From: Bacteroidales bacterium UBA5833
GTDB taxonomy: Bacteria; Bacteroidota; Bacteroidia; Bacteroidales; Lentimicrobiaceae
Direction: 5' to 3'
DNA length: 37,315 nt
Assembly: GCA_002433025.1 (NCBI GenBank)
Contig: DJGZ01000062.1
Span: 1-37,315 of the forward strand
Positions within the stretch are counted from its first letter, which is position 1. Each line of letters starts with the position of its first letter. This document shows positions 1 to 7,594 of this stretch, in pieces. A model generated the notes under the pieces. That model was not told the origin of the DNA. It saw only the letters and a list, made by a program, of their open reading frames with translations, and ran no database searches. The position numbers and the translations under genes were made by a program.

Positions 1-34
1 TTGCATTTTATGAATTATTCAGGCTAAGAACGTC

Positions 35-163
35 ATGCTTTCCGGATTGCGAAAGAAAGTCCGGACGTCTCCCGACCCCGCCGTGGTGAAAAAAATATCC
101 GGACTGAAGCAGCAATTCGGGATAAAATATCATCATCTTGAGCAGTTGCTTGATATGATATAA
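35..163 (+). other. Small unidentified ORF (42 codons) at the window edge
   Basis: An ATG at 35 opens a 42-codon frame ending in TAA at 161-163. The frame is also open upstream to a stop at 11-13, so this is not simply the tail of a longer gene in the same frame. The product is lysine-rich and ends in an apparently helical stretch (KQQFGIKYHHLEQLLDMI). Another frame is open from the window start to a stop at 87-89, so the 3' end of a gene lying to the left, possibly frameshifted, is an alternative. I do not recognise any family. It may be a remnant or non-coding. Confidence 0.2.
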
Positions 164-315
164 ATCCTGCATTGTCAATTTCAGCATACAAAATTCATCT
201 TCCTGACTTCAAAACAATCTCCGGCTGTTTTACTGCACGTCCCGGCAATCCCTGAGAATCAGGGAATGATTACACTATAATCACCTGCATATTAAGCATT
301 TATTAGCCTTCCGGC

Positions 316-346
316 TTGCTTTTCAGTCGGAAAATGATTATATTTG
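316..346 (+). promoter_or_regulatory. Bacteroidota-type promoter for the beta-helix gene
   Basis: A TTG (316-318) is followed after 20 bp by TATATTTG (339-346). This matches the Bacteroidota -33/-7 arrangement with -7 consensus TAnnTTTG. It lies about 45 bp before the ATG at 392 and overlaps a possible TTG start at 344, which argues for the later ATG. The rest of 164-391 shows no gene. Confidence 0.6.
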
Positions 347-391
347 TGTTTTACTGCTTCATTGGCCCAATACTTCAAAAACCAGAACAAG

Positions 392-2062
392 ATGATGAAA
401 AAGTACGGTTTTTGGGTTGCATTGTTCTGTTTCCTGCAGTTATTGCCTGCTGCAGCCCAGACCTTTATTGAGGCCGGCGAAGTAAGCGGCAGCTGGACCA
501 GGCATGGTTCACCCTATATCATCAACGGCACCATCACTATCCCTTCAGGCAGCGAGTTGGTAATTGAGCCCGGAGTTATGATCAGTTTTGCCGGGCATTA
601 TAAATTTGAAATCCTGGGTAAGTTAATTGCCACAGGGAATGTAACAGACAGCATCATATTTACAGCGGCTGATCCGAAACAAGGCTGGCACGGTTTACGG
701 TTTCTCAACACCATCACGGCAGAGCAGGACACCTCACGCCTGCAATACTGCCGTATTGAGTTTGGCCGGGTGTTTGGTGATTGTCCGGATAATCGCGGTG
801 GCGCTGTTTATGCCGAGCTGGCAAGGTTGAATATCAGGAATTGTCTGATCCGCTACAACAGGGCGGTATCCGGCGCAGCCGACTGGGGCGGCGGGGCTAT
901 TTACCTGGAGAAGACAAATGCCGTGGTCGCTGACAACCTGATTACGATGAACTATTCAGGCCATGACGGCGGCGGGATCTATTGTTCCTTTTGCAATCCG
1001 AAGATTATCAGGAATACCGTAACGGGCAATCAGGCGGCCTACCGGGGCGGCGGGATTGCTGTTTTTACCTTCTCCTCCCCTGCTATCCAGAACAACATCA
1101 TCACAAACAACACAGCTGCTGATCATGGTGGCGGGATCAATATATCGGGAGGCAATCCGCTGGTGCAACACAATTATATTGAAGAAAACCAGGCCGGGAC
1201 CGGTGGAGGCGGCATCAGTTGTTACCTCAGCAATGCGCGGATCATCAACAATCAGATTGTTTCGAACAAGGCCGGAAGCGGAGGCGCTTTAGACTTCAGG
1301 GGCAGCAGTCCTTCGGTTTTTGCCAATACGGTCTGCAACAACCAGGCTACAGGCAACGGGAGCGGAATCAGCAACTCGTTTGAGATGGCCGGGCTGCCGG
1401 TATACAGTAACCCGGTCCTGACATCGAACATTATCTTTTACAATACCGGCGGGCAGGGAAGCCAGATATGGTCAGCCTCAGGATGCGAGCCATTTGTCAG
1501 CTATTGCGCCATAGAGAACATGAACGGGGAAGGGATCTCAGGGGGTATGAATGACTCCGGAGCCAATACGGAACAATCGCCCCTGTTCATCAGCCTGGGA
1601 GAGAACCCCTGGATGCTCAGCAGCAATTCGCCCTGTGTTGATGCCGGGCCGTCAGAACTGAGCGGTACATTCTGGCCTGACTGTGACCTGGGCGGATGTG
1701 TACGCGTTTGGGACGGAAACGGCGACCAGCTTGCCGTGATTGACATTGGGGCCTGGGAATTCGGATCGCAGCCATTGGGCACCGAAGAAGCGAATCCTGT
1801 TAAAAAAGGCGTATTTTCATGCATCCCATGCCCCAATCCGGCCGGAGAATCAGTATCCTTATTGATTAACACTCCCCAACCGGGAGAAATAAATATTATA
1901 ATCACCCTGACTGATGGCAGGGTTTTGCTAAGAACCTCTGCATACGTATCGGAAGAGGATCACCGTCAAATCATCTCTCTGAGCAGACTCCCTACCGGAG
2001 TTTACATCTATGAAGTTTACTACATGGGGCATAGGCTTAGTGGTCGTTTAGTACACCTTTAG
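392..2062 (+). CDS. Secreted right-handed beta-helix protein with T9SS sorting domain
   Basis: The 556-residue protein starts with a signal peptide (MMKKYGFWVALFCF..., probable cleavage after AAAQ). Its middle (about residues 115-330) is a parallel beta-helix: about seven turns of 23-28 residues carry a G-G-G/A-[IV]-Y-like motif (GGAVY, GGGAIY, GGGIYC, GGGIAV, GGGINI, GGGISC, GGALDF) followed by asparagine-rich turns. This is the architecture of polysaccharide lyases and NosD/PbH1 proteins, but no catalytic residues can be named. The last ~75 residues (from CPNPAGES to the C-terminus, including LPTGVYIYEV) form a type A T9SS C-terminal domain, so the protein should cross the outer membrane and be anchored at the surface or released. 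It is a single gene with its own promoter and terminator. I chose the ATG at 392 because an upstream TTG lies inside the promoter. Carbohydrate binding or cleavage, or adhesion, is inference. Confidence 0.88.
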   Translation: MMKKYGFWVALFCFLQLLPAAAQTFIEAGEVSGSWTRHGSPYIINGTITIPSGSELVIEPGVMISFAGHYKFEILGKLIATGNVTDSIIFTAADPKQGWHGLRFLNTITAEQDTSRLQYCRIEFGRVFGDCPDNRGGAVYAELARLNIRNCLIRYNRAVSGAADWGGGAIYLEKTNAVVADNLITMNYSGHDGGGIYCSFCNPKIIRNTVTGNQAAYRGGGIAVFTFSSPAIQNNIITNNTAADHGGGINISGGNPLVQHNYIEENQAGTGGGGISCYLSNARIINNQIVSNKAGSGGALDFRGSSPSVFANTVCNNQATGNGSGISNSFEMAGLPVYSNPVLTSNIIFYNTGGQGSQIWSASGCEPFVSYCAIENMNGEGISGGMNDSGANTEQSPLFISLGENPWMLSSNSPCVDAGPSELSGTFWPDCDLGGCVRVWDGNGDQLAVIDIGAWEFGSQPLGTEEANPVKKGVFSCIPCPNPAGESVSLLINTPQPGEINIIITLTDGRVLLRTSAYVSEEDHRQIISLSRLPTGVYIYEVYYMGHRLSGRLVHL

Positions 2063-2080
2063 GATCCATACTCAAAGAGA

Positions 2081-2131
2081 ACTCCCCCGGAAACACTGCA
2101 TAACACCGTGTTCTCCGGGGGAGTTTTTTTT
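2081..2131 (+). terminator. Rho-independent terminator after the beta-helix gene
   Basis: A 10-bp perfect stem (ACTCCCCCGG at 2081-2090 with CCGGGGGAGT at 2115-2124), extended inward by AACAC/GTGTT pairing, is followed by eight Ts (2124-2131). It begins 18 bp after the stop codon and separates this gene from the convergent permease gene. Confidence 0.9.
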
Positions 2132-2170
2132 ACTTCAGGAAATTAAAAGCCTGACGCTGTTTTCCGGGGC

Positions 2171-3466
2171 TTACTTTGTGAAGAAGCTGAGGACAAACAA
2201 TACTGCAAGCACATACATCACCGGGGTTACTTCACGGTATTTTCCGGTCAGCAGTTTCAGCAGCACATACGAAAGCATGCCAAAAACGATACCTTCGGCA
2301 ATTGAATAGCTCAGGGGCATCATGATAATGGTAAAGAAGGCCGGAATTGCTTCGGTGAAATCATTGAGATTGATTTTGAGAATGGGTGACATCATGAACA
2401 ATCCCACCAGGAAAAGTACCGGAGCGGTTGCGGCAGCCGGGATCATGAGGAAGAGCGGAGCGAGGAAGAGCGCGAGCAGGAACAAGCCGGCAACGGCGAG
2501 CGAGGTTAGCCCGGTACGGCCGCCTTCAGCCACTCCGGAAGCACTTTCAACATAGGTGGTTACCGTACTGGTACCAAGCATAGCTCCAACGGTTGTACCG
2601 ATGGCATCAGCAAAAAGCGCTTGCTTCGCATTGGGAATCTTGCCGTCCTTTGAAAGCATGCCGGCTTTATCGCTTACGCCAACCAGTGTGCCAACTGTAT
2701 CAAACATATCTACAAAGAGAAATGTAAATACCACAATCAGCATGTCAGTAGTAAAAATATTATGAAATTCAAGTTTCATGAAGATGGGAGACAAAGAAGG
2801 TGGCAATGACACCAGATGTCCTTTCGGTATCTGGGTAACCCCCAATGGCAATCCGATAATGGTGGCTGCAAAAATCCCGATCAGCAGGGCGCCCTTTACA
2901 TTCTTTGCAAGCAGCACCCCGGTAATGATTATTCCTGCAAGCGCAACAATCACGGCAGGTGATTTCACTGATCCGAGCCCCAGCAACACAGCATCGTTGT
3001 TAACAATAATGCCGGCATTCTGCAGACCGATGAAGGCAATAAAGAGCCCGATACCCGCCGAAACGGCATGTTTCATATTCATGGGAATGCTGTTGACGAT
3101 CAGTTCCCGGATATTGAATGCGGTGAGCAGTATAAAAATAATCCCTTCAATAAACACCGCAGTCAGGGCAAACTCCCATGAATGTCCCATGCCCAGTACA
3201 ACGGTGAAAGCGAAGAAAGCGTTAAGACCCATACCGGGGGCAAGGGCAAACGGCAGTTTCGCATAGAGCGCCATTACAAGGGTGGCCGCCAGGGATGCCA
3301 GAGCCGTTGCCGTAAAGAGCGCATTTTTATCCATGCCGGTGGCACTCAGGATAGAAGGATTCACGGCCAGGATGTAGGCCATGGTCATAAAAGTGGTAAG
3401 ACCCGCCAGCACTTCAGTGCGGATGGTGGTCTTATTTTCTGAAATTCTGAAGAATTTTTCTAACAT
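2171..3466 (-). CDS. NCS2-family purine permease (AzgA/PbuG-like)
   Basis: The 431-residue integral membrane protein has the hallmarks of the COG2252 branch of nucleobase:cation symporters, which import guanine, hypoxanthine, xanthine or adenine. Visible signatures are LAGLTTFMTMAYILAVNP (about 20-37), APGMGLNAFF (76-85), DMFDTVGTLVGVSDKAG (253-269) and TTYVESASGVAEGGRTGL (303-320). Hydrophobic segments fill the remainder, consistent with the family's 14-helix fold, and the length is normal. The gene starts 18 bp after the stop of the DUF5020 outer-membrane protein on the same strand and probably shares its promoter. Together they suggest a purine or nucleoside uptake route across both membranes. 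The exact substrate cannot be read from the sequence. No purine riboswitch was seen upstream. Confidence 0.93.
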   Translation of the reverse strand: MLEKFFRISENKTTIRTEVLAGLTTFMTMAYILAVNPSILSATGMDKNALFTATALASLAATLVMALYAKLPFALAPGMGLNAFFAFTVVLGMGHSWEFALTAVFIEGIIFILLTAFNIRELIVNSIPMNMKHAVSAGIGLFIAFIGLQNAGIIVNNDAVLLGLGSVKSPAVIVALAGIIITGVLLAKNVKGALLIGIFAATIIGLPLGVTQIPKGHLVSLPPSLSPIFMKLEFHNIFTTDMLIVVFTFLFVDMFDTVGTLVGVSDKAGMLSKDGKIPNAKQALFADAIGTTVGAMLGTSTVTTYVESASGVAEGGRTGLTSLAVAGLFLLALFLAPLFLMIPAAATAPVLFLVGLFMMSPILKINLNDFTEAIPAFFTIIMMPLSYSIAEGIVFGMLSYVLLKLLTGKYREVTPVMYVLAVLFVLSFFTK

Positions 3467-3484
3467 AAGATCCGGTTTCAGGGG

Positions 3485-4180
3485 TTAAAAGGTCCACTTC
3501 GCGGCAAGGGTCGGATTAACTGCAAAGCCCTTGTTAAGTCCAAAATTGTTACTTAATTCAAGTTCGGTACCCAGTGAAATGTTCTCTGTAAAATTGTACC
3601 ATAACTGAGGTTCCGATAAAAATATAAATTTGGTTTTATCTTCTGATTCATCATCATTCTTAAACTGATTATCCTCCCTCCAGAAATCGGCGAAACCGCT
3701 GAAAGTCATTTTCTTGTTCAGGAAATGCATATACCATACACCGGTAAGCTGAAACGCCGCATCGTGCTTGTCGCGGATATACTTGTACAACACCTGAAAA
3801 GTAAAGCCGCGGGAAAAGTCACTTTTGTTCCAGACATAATCCACACCACCCAGCCATGCGTCATTGATCTGGTAAGCCCCACCCGTCATAAACTGGCCAA
3901 AGCCGCCGTTATACTCTGCATGAAATGCGAAAGGGGTTTTTCCCAGATTGATTGCCCGGGCAATTTCCCAGTAAGCCATGCTGACTCCCTTTACATCATT
4001 GACATTATAGTCCATATCTACAAAGAAAAAAGTAGAGCCCCATTTATCGGGCCTGAACATCTCAACTGTGGTGGTAGGATATTGACGATCCTTACCAAAA
4101 TCGTAATGTAACTGCACATTCTGGGCAAATGTCCCGGTTACCGCAAAGACCAGCAGTAAGATCAGATTGTTTCTTTTCAT
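3485..4180 (-). CDS. DUF5020 family outer-membrane protein (Tsx-like nucleoside channel)
   Basis: The 231-residue protein has an N-terminal signal peptide (MKRNNLILLLVFAVTGTFAQ) and a body of alternating aromatic/polar beta-strands ending in the barrel-type terminus LAAKWTF. The segment with WGSTFFFVDMDYN, then GEF/AEYNGG-like and WLGGVDYVWN strands, matches DUF5020, which is related to the Tsx nucleoside-specific channel. I chose the ATG at 4180 because it gives a proper signal peptide; a start 72 bp upstream would place the promoter inside the gene. It is the first gene of an operon with the NCS2 purine permease, which supports a role in passing nucleosides or bases through the outer membrane. 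The function is inferred from family and context. Confidence 0.82.
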   Translation of the reverse strand: MKRNNLILLLVFAVTGTFAQNVQLHYDFGKDRQYPTTTVEMFRPDKWGSTFFFVDMDYNVNDVKGVSMAYWEIARAINLGKTPFAFHAEYNGGFGQFMTGGAYQINDAWLGGVDYVWNKSDFSRGFTFQVLYKYIRDKHDAAFQLTGVWYMHFLNKKMTFSGFADFWREDNQFKNDDESEDKTKFIFLSEPQLWYNFTENISLGTELELSNNFGLNKGFAVNPTLAAKWTF

Positions 4181-4210
4181 GTGATAAGTGGTGTTAGTTA
4201 AAAACGCAGG

Positions 4211-4241
4211 CAAAAATAAGGCATAGCATGAATTTTCAAAA
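4211..4241 (-). promoter_or_regulatory. Promoter for the DUF5020-NCS2 operon
   Basis: Read on the minus strand, TTTTG (4241-4237) and TATTTTTG (4218-4211) are 18 bp apart, a perfect TAnnTTTG -7 box with a suitable -33 element. The -7 box lies about 30 bp before the ATG at 4180. Confidence 0.65.
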
Positions 4242-4386
4242 TTCCGTACCATTGAGGGTAAAATCCGCCGGGAACCGCGCCAATACTAAACAGCGGCTGC
4301 TTTTACCTGTTAATAATGTCATAAATGTTCATAAAATGTTAAAAACAATATCTTAAACCCGGCAGTGGAGGTTTACGGATGCCGGT

Positions 4387-4773
4387 TTGTTGCTTGTGCG
4401 CGTGGCTGCAGGCGCTATGATGCTGACGCACGGCATTCCGAAAATCCTGAACTATTCAGCGATCGTTGCTTCCGGAAAATTCCCGGCCATATTTGGCAGT
4501 GCGGAACCGGGACTCTCCCTGGTGATTATGGCCGAGGTGGGGATGTCGATATTGCTGATCTTCGGCTTGCTGAGCCGGCTGAGCGCCATCCCGCTGATCA
4601 TCACCATGCTTGTGGCCGCTTTCTATGCCCATGCCGGCGACCCCTTCAACGCCAGAGAGCCTGCTTTGCTTTATCTTACAATTTATCTGATGATTTTACT
4701 GGCGGGGCCCGGAAAATTCTCGGCAGACCATCTTATTCGCAGCAAATACCGGAATAGATATACGGGAAACTGA
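4387..4773 (+). CDS. DoxX family membrane protein, N-terminus interrupted by a stop codon
   Basis: The product (128 residues from the TTG at 4387) is a small four-helix DoxX-family membrane protein. LLLVRVAAGAMMLTHGIPK is the conserved first helix, with further hydrophobic segments MAEVGMSILLIFGLLSRL, AIPLIITMLVAAF and LLYLTIYLMILLAG. In-frame codons upstream still look like DoxX sequence (RQWRFTDAGLL), and an ATG at 4336 is in the same frame, but TAA at 4354-4356 stops it after six codons. The gene is therefore either started at TTG 4387/4390 with a shortened N-terminus, or is a recent pseudogene or sequence error. The family is linked variously to quinone or redox functions, and the role here is unknown. 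It converges with the next gene, the two stops being 3 bp apart. Confidence 0.75.
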   Translation: MLLVRVAAGAMMLTHGIPKILNYSAIVASGKFPAIFGSAEPGLSLVIMAEVGMSILLIFGLLSRLSAIPLIITMLVAAFYAHAGDPFNAREPALLYLTIYLMILLAGPGKFSADHLIRSKYRNRYTGN

Positions 4774-4776
4774 GTC

Positions 4777-5247
4777 TCAAAGAAGTTTTAACTCTTCCTG
4801 ATAATCATGTCTCAGGTCTTCGTGCAACAATGGCAGCAGTTTCCTGATCTTTTCGAGCTGCCCGGCGTAAAGATTGACGATTGAAGTAACCTCAGGCAAC
4901 AACATGCCGGTGCTTTTCATGGTACGGCAGAAAAACAGCCGCAATTCCACTTCAAACTGCTTTGAGCCTGAAAAGCGTATGTATTTGTTGATCGTGCGGA
5001 GTATTTTGCGGATGCTTTTCCGGATGTAGTAACTGCTGGAAGGATTGATTTCGCTGAACGATTGTGCTATTTCATGCTTAACCGACCGAAGAAAATCCTC
5101 TTCATTCCCTGTTTCGAACAGCAGAAACGACATCAGCTCTTTGTTTTCGTTCCGGAACCTGGCCAGGCGGAGGCAAATCTGCAGCAGTTCCTTTTGGGGC
5201 AGGCGGCTCAACTCCTGCTTTATCAGGGTGACTGAGGCGGGTTTCAT
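4777..5247 (-). CDS. Conserved-looking helical protein of unknown function
   Basis: The 156-residue protein has no signal peptide or membrane segment and is rich in leucine, lysine, arginine and glutamate with helical periodicity (LSRLPQKELLQICLRLARFRNENKELMSF...). I do not recognise a domain. Its ATG overlaps the stop of the upstream DUF3820 gene by 4 bp (ATGA at 5247-5244), so the two are translationally coupled and probably act together. It may be a cytosolic scaffold or regulator, but nothing in the sequence decides this. Confidence 0.7.
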   Translation of the reverse strand: MKPASVTLIKQELSRLPQKELLQICLRLARFRNENKELMSFLLFETGNEEDFLRSVKHEIAQSFSEINPSSSYYIRKSIRKILRTINKYIRFSGSKQFEVELRLFFCRTMKSTGMLLPEVTSIVNLYAGQLEKIRKLLPLLHEDLRHDYQEELKLL

Positions 5248-5471
5248 GACAATCTCCCTTTTTTGATCGGATCCAGCAGGTACTCCAGTCCGTTCAGTTT
5301 GATTTCATAAATTGTATGCAGCAACATGCCAAGTTTGCCTTCCGGGAAGCCTTTGCGCCCGAACCACTCCAGATAGGAAACCGGCAGATTGCAGAGCAAG
5401 GTGCCTTTGTATTTCCCGAAAGGCATCGGCATGGTAACGAGTTGAACAAGTATCTGAGGATCAGGATACAT
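5244..5471 (-). CDS. DUF3820 family small protein
   Basis: The 75-residue protein carries the DUF3820 signature almost end to end: MPFGKYKGTLLCNLPVSYL (about 15-33), W-F-x-x-K-GFPEGKLG (about 36-48) and YEIKLNGLEYLLDPI (about 55-69). DUF3820 proteins are small cytosolic proteins, some annotated as putative quorum-sensing-regulated virulence factors, with no firm biochemical role. The length is normal for the family. It is the first gene of a two-gene unit and overlaps the start of the following gene by 4 bp. Confidence 0.85.
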   Translation of the reverse strand: MYPDPQILVQLVTMPMPFGKYKGTLLCNLPVSYLEWFGRKGFPEGKLGMLLHTIYEIKLNGLEYLLDPIKKGRLS

Positions 5472-5596
5472 AATCTAAACAATGTTTTTTATCAGGGTTC
5501 CGGCTGAGAAACCCCATCTGTTTCAACCGGATTCCGGACTCCGCGCCGGAATGCCGGGAGACAACCCTGTCTGACGCATCAAAGACTGCCACAGGT

Positions 5597-7474
5597 TTAT
5601 TTTTCAAGCTTAAGAATCAGTGATTCGAGCGGTTCCACGGCAACTTTTACCGTACCCAATCCGTCCGTGACAATCAGTTCATATTTTTTTTCCTGGTAGA
5701 GCTGATCTGTAAGCTGATATTTACCATCCGCCAGTTGCCACTCCATTATAAGGTCCGAAGGAATTTTAAGTTCATACTCATCGGCGACCCAGTCTTTGAA
5801 ATTTACAAGTATCAGCAGGTGTTCATCTTCAGACCAGCGGGCAAAGGCATATCCTTTCTCATAGTAACCGGGGCTGTTGGCGCGGTTGTAGGAATGCAGT
5901 TCCTGATACTTACCCATCAACGCGGAGCTGTTGATGGTAAAGTTGAGCAGGCGCTTGTAAAAATCGCGCAGTGCGGATTCTTCTGCGGTCAGTAAACCTC
6001 CGTCGAATTTTCCGTTGTTCATCCAGCGCTGGTGGGCAGGAACGCCCCAATAATCGAAAATGGTAGTCCTTGTTTCGCTGCCAAACCCTGCATTTCCCTC
6101 GCCGTGCTCCCCTACCTCCTGACCAAAATAGATCATGGTGGGCGCCGTGCTGATGGTGGCACTCAGGGTCATAGCAGGCTTGCCTTTCAAAGCGTTTCCG
6201 GCAAATGCCGGACTAGGCAGCCGCTGTTCGTCATGGTTCTCAAGGAAATGAAGCATATGATGTTCTATATCAGCAAGGCCGGCCTGTATCCCGGCAATAT
6301 GATCGGCCGATCCGTGGCCCTGAATGATATTTTTCAGCGTATCATAAAGCTCTACCTTATCGTAGAGATAATCCATCTTACCCAGGTGAAGATATTCGCG
6401 GTAGAGGGACGGATTGTAGACTTCGGCCAGGAGGAAGGCATCGGGATTGGCATTCTTGATGGCTGAATTCATATAACTCCAGAATTCCACCGGCACCATT
6501 TCGGCCATATCAAAGCGGAAGCCGTCCACTCCAAAACCAATCCAGTAGAGCGCAATATCGCGGAACTTCTTCCAGCTGTCAGGAACATCTTTCTCTTGCC
6601 AGAAGTTATAATGATCGCTAACGGACTTTTGCCCGAAACCGGCCGGCAGGGTATCGAAATCTTTGGTGCCATCCGGCCTGACTCCATAGTTAATCTTCAC
6701 TGTCTCGTACCAGTCGTTGAAATCGGGCCGTGTCATCCGTGAACCGTTTCCGGTCCATTTCGCGGGAAACTCCTCAAACTTCCCGTCGGACAACGGATGC
6801 GGCTCGCCTCCCAGGGGCTTGTACCAGTCAGGGAATTGCGGAACCCTGAATGGCTGACCGGGTATATAATAAAAGTTGTTGTTGCGCGCATATTCAACCG
6901 TTACATCGTCGGATGCCCCGAAATCCTCCGTTCCGGGAGGGTTGGAGAGCGATTTATAATGCCTGGCCACATGGTTGGGCACAATGTCAATGATGGCTTT
7001 CAGGCCATGGTGGTGCGTGCGTTCAAGCAAGGCCCTGAACTCATCAAGCCTTTTGGCAGGATCAACGGCCAGATCCGGGTTTACGTTGTAATAATCCTTA
7101 ACGGCATAAGGAGAACCCGCCCGGCCTTTCACCACATCAGGATCGTCATCCGAAATGCCGCTGGCGGTGTAATCGCGGATCACGGCATGGTGCGGCACAC
7201 CGGTGTACCAGATATGGGTAACGCCCAGCGCCCTGATCTCTTCCAGGGCCTGGTCAGTAAAATCATTAAACTTCCCTACCCCGTTATCTTCAATTGTCCC
7301 CCAGGGAATGTTGGCAGTATTGGTATTCCCGAACAACCGGGTAAATACCTGGTAAACTACTATTTTCTTATCAGGTTGATCCATGGTTTCAGATTTTGTT
7401 TTGTCAGAAGTTCCTTTACAGGACATCAATACTGCCGGAGCAAGTAACGGAAAAATCCAGCGAAACACTTTCAT
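5597..7474 (-). CDS. GH13 alpha-amylase-like lipoprotein
   Basis: The 625-residue protein begins with a lipoprotein signal (MKVFRWIFPLLAPAVLMSC, acylated Cys19), so it sits in the periplasm or on the surface. The catalytic (beta/alpha)8 barrel has all four GH13 regions: I DIVPNH (163-168), II GFRFDMA with nucleophile Asp322, III acid/base Glu351 in LLAEVYNP, and IV ENHDEQR (Asp415). A C-terminal beta-sandwich (about 530-625) follows. It should hydrolyse or rearrange alpha-glucans. Exact specificity (maltogenic amylase, cyclomaltodextrinase or trehalose synthase type) is not readable. It stands alone, with no SusC/SusD pair beside it. A -7 box lies 26 bp upstream. Confidence 0.9.
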   Translation of the reverse strand: MKVFRWIFPLLAPAVLMSCKGTSDKTKSETMDQPDKKIVVYQVFTRLFGNTNTANIPWGTIEDNGVGKFNDFTDQALEEIRALGVTHIWYTGVPHHAVIRDYTASGISDDDPDVVKGRAGSPYAVKDYYNVNPDLAVDPAKRLDEFRALLERTHHHGLKAIIDIVPNHVARHYKSLSNPPGTEDFGASDDVTVEYARNNNFYYIPGQPFRVPQFPDWYKPLGGEPHPLSDGKFEEFPAKWTGNGSRMTRPDFNDWYETVKINYGVRPDGTKDFDTLPAGFGQKSVSDHYNFWQEKDVPDSWKKFRDIALYWIGFGVDGFRFDMAEMVPVEFWSYMNSAIKNANPDAFLLAEVYNPSLYREYLHLGKMDYLYDKVELYDTLKNIIQGHGSADHIAGIQAGLADIEHHMLHFLENHDEQRLPSPAFAGNALKGKPAMTLSATISTAPTMIYFGQEVGEHGEGNAGFGSETRTTIFDYWGVPAHQRWMNNGKFDGGLLTAEESALRDFYKRLLNFTINSSALMGKYQELHSYNRANSPGYYEKGYAFARWSEDEHLLILVNFKDWVADEYELKIPSDLIMEWQLADGKYQLTDQLYQEKKYELIVTDGLGTVKVAVEPLESLILKLEK

Positions 7475-7499
7475 AGCGGCTGATTCTTGGTTGATTATT

Positions 7500-7507
7500 C
7501 AAAGATA
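7500..7507 (-). promoter_or_regulatory. -7 box for the GH13 gene
   Basis: Read on the minus strand this is TATCTTTG, a perfect TAnnTTTG match, ending 26 bp before the ATG at 7474. No convincing -33 TTG was found at the usual distance. Confidence 0.5.
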
Positions 7508-7594
7508 AATAAAGTTTCCCAGCCGCACGTTCTTATCTGCAAATCCGCCGGCCTCTCCCGGCAAATAAACTGGTAAAGAATCCGGATCGTGAAC

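Noticed and set aside
900..1340. Tandem DNA repeat or CRISPR-like array in the beta-helix gene
   Set aside because: The periodicity comes from protein-level GGG-I motifs. The DNA units differ in sequence and length and lie within an open coding frame.
4181..4386. Purine riboswitch before the DUF5020-NCS2 operon
   Set aside because: The leader is about 25-30 nt, too short for the aptamer, and no paired-stem core was found.
4365..4757. Alternative 130-codon frame over the DoxX gene
   Set aside because: The frame is cysteine/arginine/histidine-rich with no domain, while the overlapping frame encodes a clear DoxX protein.
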